Origin: Candidatus Falkowbacteria bacterium CG1_02_41_21
Lineage (GTDB): Bacteria; Patescibacteriota; Patescibacteriia; Patescibacteriales; UBA12465
Reading direction: 5' to 3'
Assembly (NCBI GenBank): GCA_001871235.1
Contig: MNUV01000037.1
Span: 1 to 7,747 of the forward strand
DNA: 7,747 nucleotides
Under the pieces are notes generated by a model. The model saw only the letters and a list, made by a program, of their open reading frames with translations. It searched no databases and had not been told where the DNA came from. A program made the position numbers and the translations under genes. Below are positions 4,178 through 7,747 of the stretch, one piece after another (the stretch's first letter is position 1; the number at the start of each line of letters is the position of its first letter).

Positions 4178-5311
4178 TTAAACTACTTGGCGATGAATAT
4201 TCCCTCTTAATCTGACCAATTGTTCGTATGGAATTGTTTGGCTAATATTAGCTAAATTATTAACAGAATTAAGGGCGCCATTCAGAGGTGAAATCAGCTC
4301 GACCCTATCCCCTAATTTGATTTTATAATCTTTGACATCCAAACAAACTAAATTCATGGACACCGCTCCGGCAATTTTGGCTAAAAAATCAATTTCACCA
4401 TGGATCAAGAATTGGGCCTCGTTAGACAGGTGACGATCCAGACCCTCATAATATCCAAACGGTGCCAGGGCGATTTGGGTGTCGCTCTCAGCCTCATATC
4501 TTCCATTATACGACACTTTGTCCCCTTTCTTCAAGCTCTGACAGCCCGTCACGGTAGACAGCACTCTGAGGGCCGGTTTGAGATGGCTAACAGCCTCATT
4601 ATCACCAACTAACGGCGAATAACCATATAAAGCGAGTCCGGCCCTGAAAGCCGTCAGTCGCTTATTATGTAAAACAAAAATTCCGGCCGAATTACCCAAA
4701 TGAACCCAGGTCGGAAAAATTTTATTCTGATGCAAAATATCCAGAGCGGTCATAAAATTAGATTCTTGTTTTCGGGTCGTTTCTAAATCGTTATCTCCGG
4801 CCATTAAGTGCGAACAAAAACCGACAATCTGAACTTGAGACAGATATTTTTTATTATTTTCCAAAAATAATTTAAGATTGGAGATACCTTCCCGATTCAT
4901 ACCGCTGTTATAAAACAAATGAATCTTCACTCCGGCATGATGTGTGGCCAGATATTTTAACGTAGCGGAATTATAGACGCAGAATTCACTGCGCTTAAAG
5001 CGACAATAGTCATAAGCCTTAAGCGGCATTTCGTTTAAGAATAAGACTTTACCTTTAAAATTCCGAAAAACAATCTGCGCCTCCGGAAAAGAATCAATCG
5101 CCACCATTTTAGCCGGCGAATCATTCAATAGTCGGGCCACTTCTTTCAGGCCGTGACCATAAGCGTTGGATTTCAAAACCGGAAAAATTTCCGCCTCGCT
5201 TTGCAGCGCTGACAGATACGCAAAATTATCCAGCAGATTTTGCTTGATAATTTCAATCTTATTCAAAGGCTCATACTTCGGCCTTAAGATCTGACGAAAA
5301 AAATTAATCAT
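4178..5311 (-). CDS. alr: Alanine racemase, PLP-dependent
   Basis: Alr interconverts L- and D-alanine in the cytoplasm, supplying D-Ala for peptidoglycan. The 377-residue length is normal for the fold (N-terminal TIM barrel, C-terminal beta domain). Visible residues are the PLP lysine K47 in 'PVLKSNAYGHG', R140 in 'NSGMNREGI', R223 in 'FRAGLALYG' (the pyridine-nitrogen arginine), the catalytic tyrosine Y268 in 'VSYNGRY', Y288 in 'PFGYYEG', M319, and Y362 in 'IPYEQL'. The carbamylated lysine seven residues before the conserved Arg (K129 in Geobacillus Alr) is Phe133 here, and the usual Asp after 'VSM' is Asn320. The ATG at 5311 lies 2 bases past the stop of the upstream gene, so coupling is likely; no Shine-Dalgarno is seen. 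Confidence 0.93.
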   Translation of the reverse strand: MINFFRQILRPKYEPLNKIEIIKQNLLDNFAYLSALQSEAEIFPVLKSNAYGHGLKEVARLLNDSPAKMVAIDSFPEAQIVFRNFKGKVLFLNEMPLKAYDYCRFKRSEFCVYNSATLKYLATHHAGVKIHLFYNSGMNREGISNLKLFLENNKKYLSQVQIVGFCSHLMAGDNDLETTRKQESNFMTALDILHQNKIFPTWVHLGNSAGIFVLHNKRLTAFRAGLALYGYSPLVGDNEAVSHLKPALRVLSTVTGCQSLKKGDKVSYNGRYEAESDTQIALAPFGYYEGLDRHLSNEAQFLIHGEIDFLAKIAGAVSMNLVCLDVKDYKIKLGDRVELISPLNGALNSVNNLANISQTIPYEQLVRLRGNIHRQVV

Positions 5312-5313
5312 AA

Positions 5314-6987
5314 TTAATCGGCGGCGATTACCGTGCCCTTACCGCTACTTAAAATATCAGCTTCCAATGAAGTGGAAAGATTTTTGAGAGAACCGGAAAT
5401 TTCTTGACCGGTAAATTTATCAAAAGCGGTGTATTTAATATTTTGCAATAACAATAATGTTTTACCCAGGTCTTTGGCTTCCGGAATGACCCCCAAAGAG
5501 AAACCGACCTTGTATTGACCCGGTGTGGCCTGAGCAACAAGCTCCAGTACTTCCCAGACTACGCGTCCACCAACCTCGGCATGACGCAAAGTTCCGGCGA
5601 GCAGACTCTTATTATCCAGCCAAACGGCGTCATCTGACACATCGGCCGAAACCGCCAGATTTTCCAAATCATTTCCGCCACTCGCCACTTCCCAAAAGAT
5701 CCAATAATTAGTGGCCAGGCCCACTTGCGGTGGAATCGGACCAACACCCAATTGATCGCCTTGAGAGCTGTAATAATAAGCGCCGGACTTTAATTTAAAT
5801 TGAGAAATCGCCTTAGTTTTAGGCGAGGCCAAACTATAACGCAAAGACTGGCCGCTCAAACTATAATTGCTGTTTAGATTAAAATAAACTTCTTGATTAG
5901 CGACCGCCTTAACCGCCATATATCTGACCTTCACACTAAACTTGCCACTCTGATCGGGGCTGAGAGTTCCGCTCAAAACCAAGCTATTATTCTGCTCTTC
6001 CATTTTAGGTTCGGAACTGACGAGCGACCAATTACTGATTTTGAAATTGGAATTACCGGAGACCAAATCAAATTTGACATTGATTAAATCCACATCGGCC
6101 TGATTCTGGTAGCTGATGGTATAGACCACATCTTCATTAATGTCGGTTACTTTTTTATCGGCGTCAATAAAAACCTTGAAGCTCGGACTTTTGATATTTA
6201 AGTCTTGGCTAAAAGATCCCTGACGTAATAGTTCATTGTTAATATTTAAATAATAGTCCGGGCTGAAAGGTAGACTATTCTGGTCGCTACCGGTTAAAGC
6301 CGAGAAGTTAATAGTTTGCTCTTCCCCGCTGCCGATTTTATCCAAACTAAGCTCATTGCCACCTTTGACCTGCCAAGAATCGTTAATCTTGATTTTAACA
6401 TCGCTCAACTCTCGCGGACCATTGTTCTTGACCTTAATCGCGCCGTTAAACTCCACTCCCCGATAAACATTCTCCGGCAAGTTAGCGCTGACTGTCAAAA
6501 CAGAGCTCTTTATTTCATAAGGCAAGGATTGTAAGACGCCGCCGAAACACTCGGCACAATTAAAGGTAAAACCAAAATCAGATTTAGCCCCCAGCTCGCC
6601 CAAAACCAAACCGGTAATTTTTATCTTGCCGTTGGAACCCTTCTCCAAATCATTCAAGTAGAAGGTGTTAGCGCTCCCATCAAAGCTCTCAGACGGTTCC
6701 ACGCTGTTTAAAATAAAATTATCCGGCAGTTTCACCGCCAAAGAATTATTGGTGGTCGCTTTCCCGGCATGATAACTCAATTCAAATGATTCCAGGTTAC
6801 CGCTTTTAACCGGTTCACCTAAGGCCTTAGCTGACAGAGTAATATTGGACTTCGGTTTCCAGCCGCTGATTAAAATAAAGGCGATAAACAGAGCGATAAT
6901 AATCACCACAAAGGCAATGTCGGCCACCAAATGAAAATTGCTGTTCTTATAATACTTCTCGTGACGCGCTTTGAGATATTTACGCAT
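5314..6987 (-). CDS. Membrane-anchored surface protein with beta-rich repeats (DUF11/CARDB-like), unknown role
   Basis: The 557-residue protein has a short basic cytoplasmic end (1-18), one uncleaved transmembrane helix (about 21-41) and a large extracellular part. The exterior is built of Ig-like or DUF11-like beta modules. Signs are 'ANLPENVYRGVEFNGAIKVKNNGP' type strands (about 168-191, split here by position only), a second module with 'NEDVVYTISYQNQADVDLINVKF' character (284-306) and a third beginning 'GVGPIPPQVG' (414-423) with 'NYWIFWEV' (427-434). C144 and C147 form a lone CxxC. I recognise the architecture from Patescibacteria surface proteins but cannot name a function; cell-wall or pilus-like structural roles are inference. 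The ATG at 6987 has no Shine-Dalgarno, and the 60-base AT-rich gap upstream shows no convincing promoter. It is directly coupled to alr. Confidence 0.75.
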   Translation of the reverse strand: MRKYLKARHEKYYKNSNFHLVADIAFVVIIIALFIAFILISGWKPKSNITLSAKALGEPVKSGNLESFELSYHAGKATTNNSLAVKLPDNFILNSVEPSESFDGSANTFYLNDLEKGSNGKIKITGLVLGELGAKSDFGFTFNCAECFGGVLQSLPYEIKSSVLTVSANLPENVYRGVEFNGAIKVKNNGPRELSDVKIKINDSWQVKGGNELSLDKIGSGEEQTINFSALTGSDQNSLPFSPDYYLNINNELLRQGSFSQDLNIKSPSFKVFIDADKKVTDINEDVVYTISYQNQADVDLINVKFDLVSGNSNFKISNWSLVSSEPKMEEQNNSLVLSGTLSPDQSGKFSVKVRYMAVKAVANQEVYFNLNSNYSLSGQSLRYSLASPKTKAISQFKLKSGAYYYSSQGDQLGVGPIPPQVGLATNYWIFWEVASGGNDLENLAVSADVSDDAVWLDNKSLLAGTLRHAEVGGRVVWEVLELVAQATPGQYKVGFSLGVIPEAKDLGKTLLLLQNIKYTAFDKFTGQEISGSLKNLSTSLEADILSSGKGTVIAAD

Positions 6988-7047
6988 ATGGTTAGAGGGT
7001 TATAGATTTAATTAATATATAAATTTTTGTTTATTGGATATTTCTGG

Positions 7048-7747
7048 TTAAGTTTTTTGCAAAATCACAGTTTCTCGCCAATCGGAAGCCAGGTCGGGCA
7101 GTATTTTTTTGAGTTCATCGTTAGAACCGTAATAATTATCAAAAGCATTCTCAGTTTCGGCCTGGCGGTTTTTGAGCACTTTAAAGCCCAGATTATTTAA
7201 ATTGCTGACGCTAATAATGTTATTCCAGACATCTTCTTCGCCCAAGGTATTAAAAGATAGATTCGGCTGAAAAACAAAAATAGCGATTCCTTCCTTTTTT
7301 AGCGGGTCGACCAAATCCTGCAACTGTTTTAAATATTCAGACTTAGTAGCTTGCAAATCGTAATTCTCAAGCCAATCAACATATGGCTCTCCTTTGGCCA
7401 CTGAGTAGCCAGTTTTTTGGCCGTCACGGCGCAAAAGTGGAAATCCGAAGAAGCGAATGGCCACGACCGCATCGAAATAATTTTTTCCGGAGGGAATATC
7501 TTCTAAATTATTATATATGGGAAATTCTAAGCCAGCCGGAACGTTGCCCCGTTTTTCATGATGTAAATTATTAGATAAAAATTCTTCGTAAACACCAGGA
7601 TTTTCATCACAACCGATTAAATCCGTTCCTTCTTTTTTGATTAATCGATCAACTGGAGCGTTCAAACCACAACCCATGTCTAAAATTTTTAAACTCTTTA
7701 AATCAGGTTTATACAAATGCAGGGCGGTCATGGTTGAAATCACCCCC
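7048..7747 (-). CDS. Class I SAM-dependent methyltransferase, 5' end outside window
   Basis: The frame is open to the right edge; a GTG at 7743 is a possible but unconvincing start, so the N-terminus is probably cut off. Counting from that GTG, 'KILDMGCG' (19-26) is motif I, the SAM-binding glycine loop. 'IGCDENP' (43-49) carries the acidic residue that binds the ribose, and 'YFDAVVAIRFFGFPL' (89-103) corresponds to motif IV. Later parts, 'LVDPLKKEGIAIFVFQPN' (144-161), match the strand order of a Rossmann methyltransferase. The substrate cannot be told; the fold is shared by enzymes acting on small molecules, lipids, RNA and protein. A 60-base gap separates it from the surface-protein gene on the same strand, so it may or may not share that transcript. 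Confidence 0.8.
   Translation of the reverse strand, partial: GVISTMTALHLYKPDLKSLKILDMGCGLNAPVDRLIKKEGTDLIGCDENPGVYEEFLSNNLHHEKRGNVPAGLEFPIYNNLEDIPSGKNYFDAVVAIRFFGFPLLRRDGQKTGYSVAKGEPYVDWLENYDLQATKSEYLKQLQDLVDPLKKEGIAIFVFQPNLSFNTLGEEDVWNNIISVSNLNNLGFKVLKNRQAETENAFDNYYGSNDELKKILPDLASDWRETVILQKT

Noticed and set aside
5523..5747. Short open frames on both strands inside the surface-protein gene
   Set aside because: They are out of frame with a long coherent beta-rich protein and show no family features.
1..7747. CRISPR array, tRNA, rRNA or a defence system
   Set aside because: No regularly spaced repeats, cloverleaf-like sequence or known defence domains were seen.

Overview
The window looks like chromosomal DNA of a low-to-moderate GC, reduced-genome bacterium, most likely a Candidate Phyla Radiation (Patescibacteria) member. 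That placement is inferred from an alr-ftsQ-small membrane protein cluster, a one-helix-anchored surface protein carrying a 'GVGPIPPQVG..TNYWIFWEV' segment, and host-type genes with almost no Shine-Dalgarno (SD) sequences. No rRNA or other lineage marker is present to prove it.

Region 1 (1-1395) is an accessory stretch. A DDE (IS481/IS3-type) transposase gene runs off the left edge on the minus strand. Upstream of its start lie a 30-bp palindrome and two 19-bp direct repeats that look like the transposase-binding end of the element. A perfect -35 box at the outer side of that end heads a promoter for a small two-helix membrane protein (338-754), which is followed by a terminator. Next is a compact IS200/IS605-type element (about 830-1390) with end hairpins, a hairpin that buries the ribosome binding site, and a single tnpA gene whose protein is 8-11 residues short between its two catalytic motifs.

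Region 2 (1396-3041) holds a complete Xer-type tyrosine recombinase on the minus strand. Its transcription appears to end at the IS right-end hairpin. It is divergent from an unrecognised 128-residue protein on the plus strand (2473-2859), and the shared promoter region contains a perfect 14-bp palindrome. After that gene's terminator, in a convergent intergenic gap, lies a 28-bp site at 2977-3004. It shares 16 consecutive bases with Escherichia coli dif (left arm, all of the centre and the first bases of the right arm), but its outer right arm has diverged. A Xer recombinase about 0.6 kb from a dif-like site is the most interesting point of the window: it suggests a resident chromosome-dimer-resolution module or an attachment site used by an Xer-dependent mobile element.

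Region 3 (3042-7747) is a tight minus-strand cluster read right to left: a class I SAM-dependent methyltransferase (5' end outside the window), a 557-residue anchored surface protein, alanine racemase (alr), ftsQ, and a 49-residue one-helix membrane protein. From the surface protein on, gaps are only 2 to 8 bases, so these four genes are probably one transcript. Alr supplies D-alanine for peptidoglycan and FtsQ is a divisome scaffold, so the cluster is an envelope and division unit. The Alr is unusual in having Phe where the carbamylated lysine normally sits.
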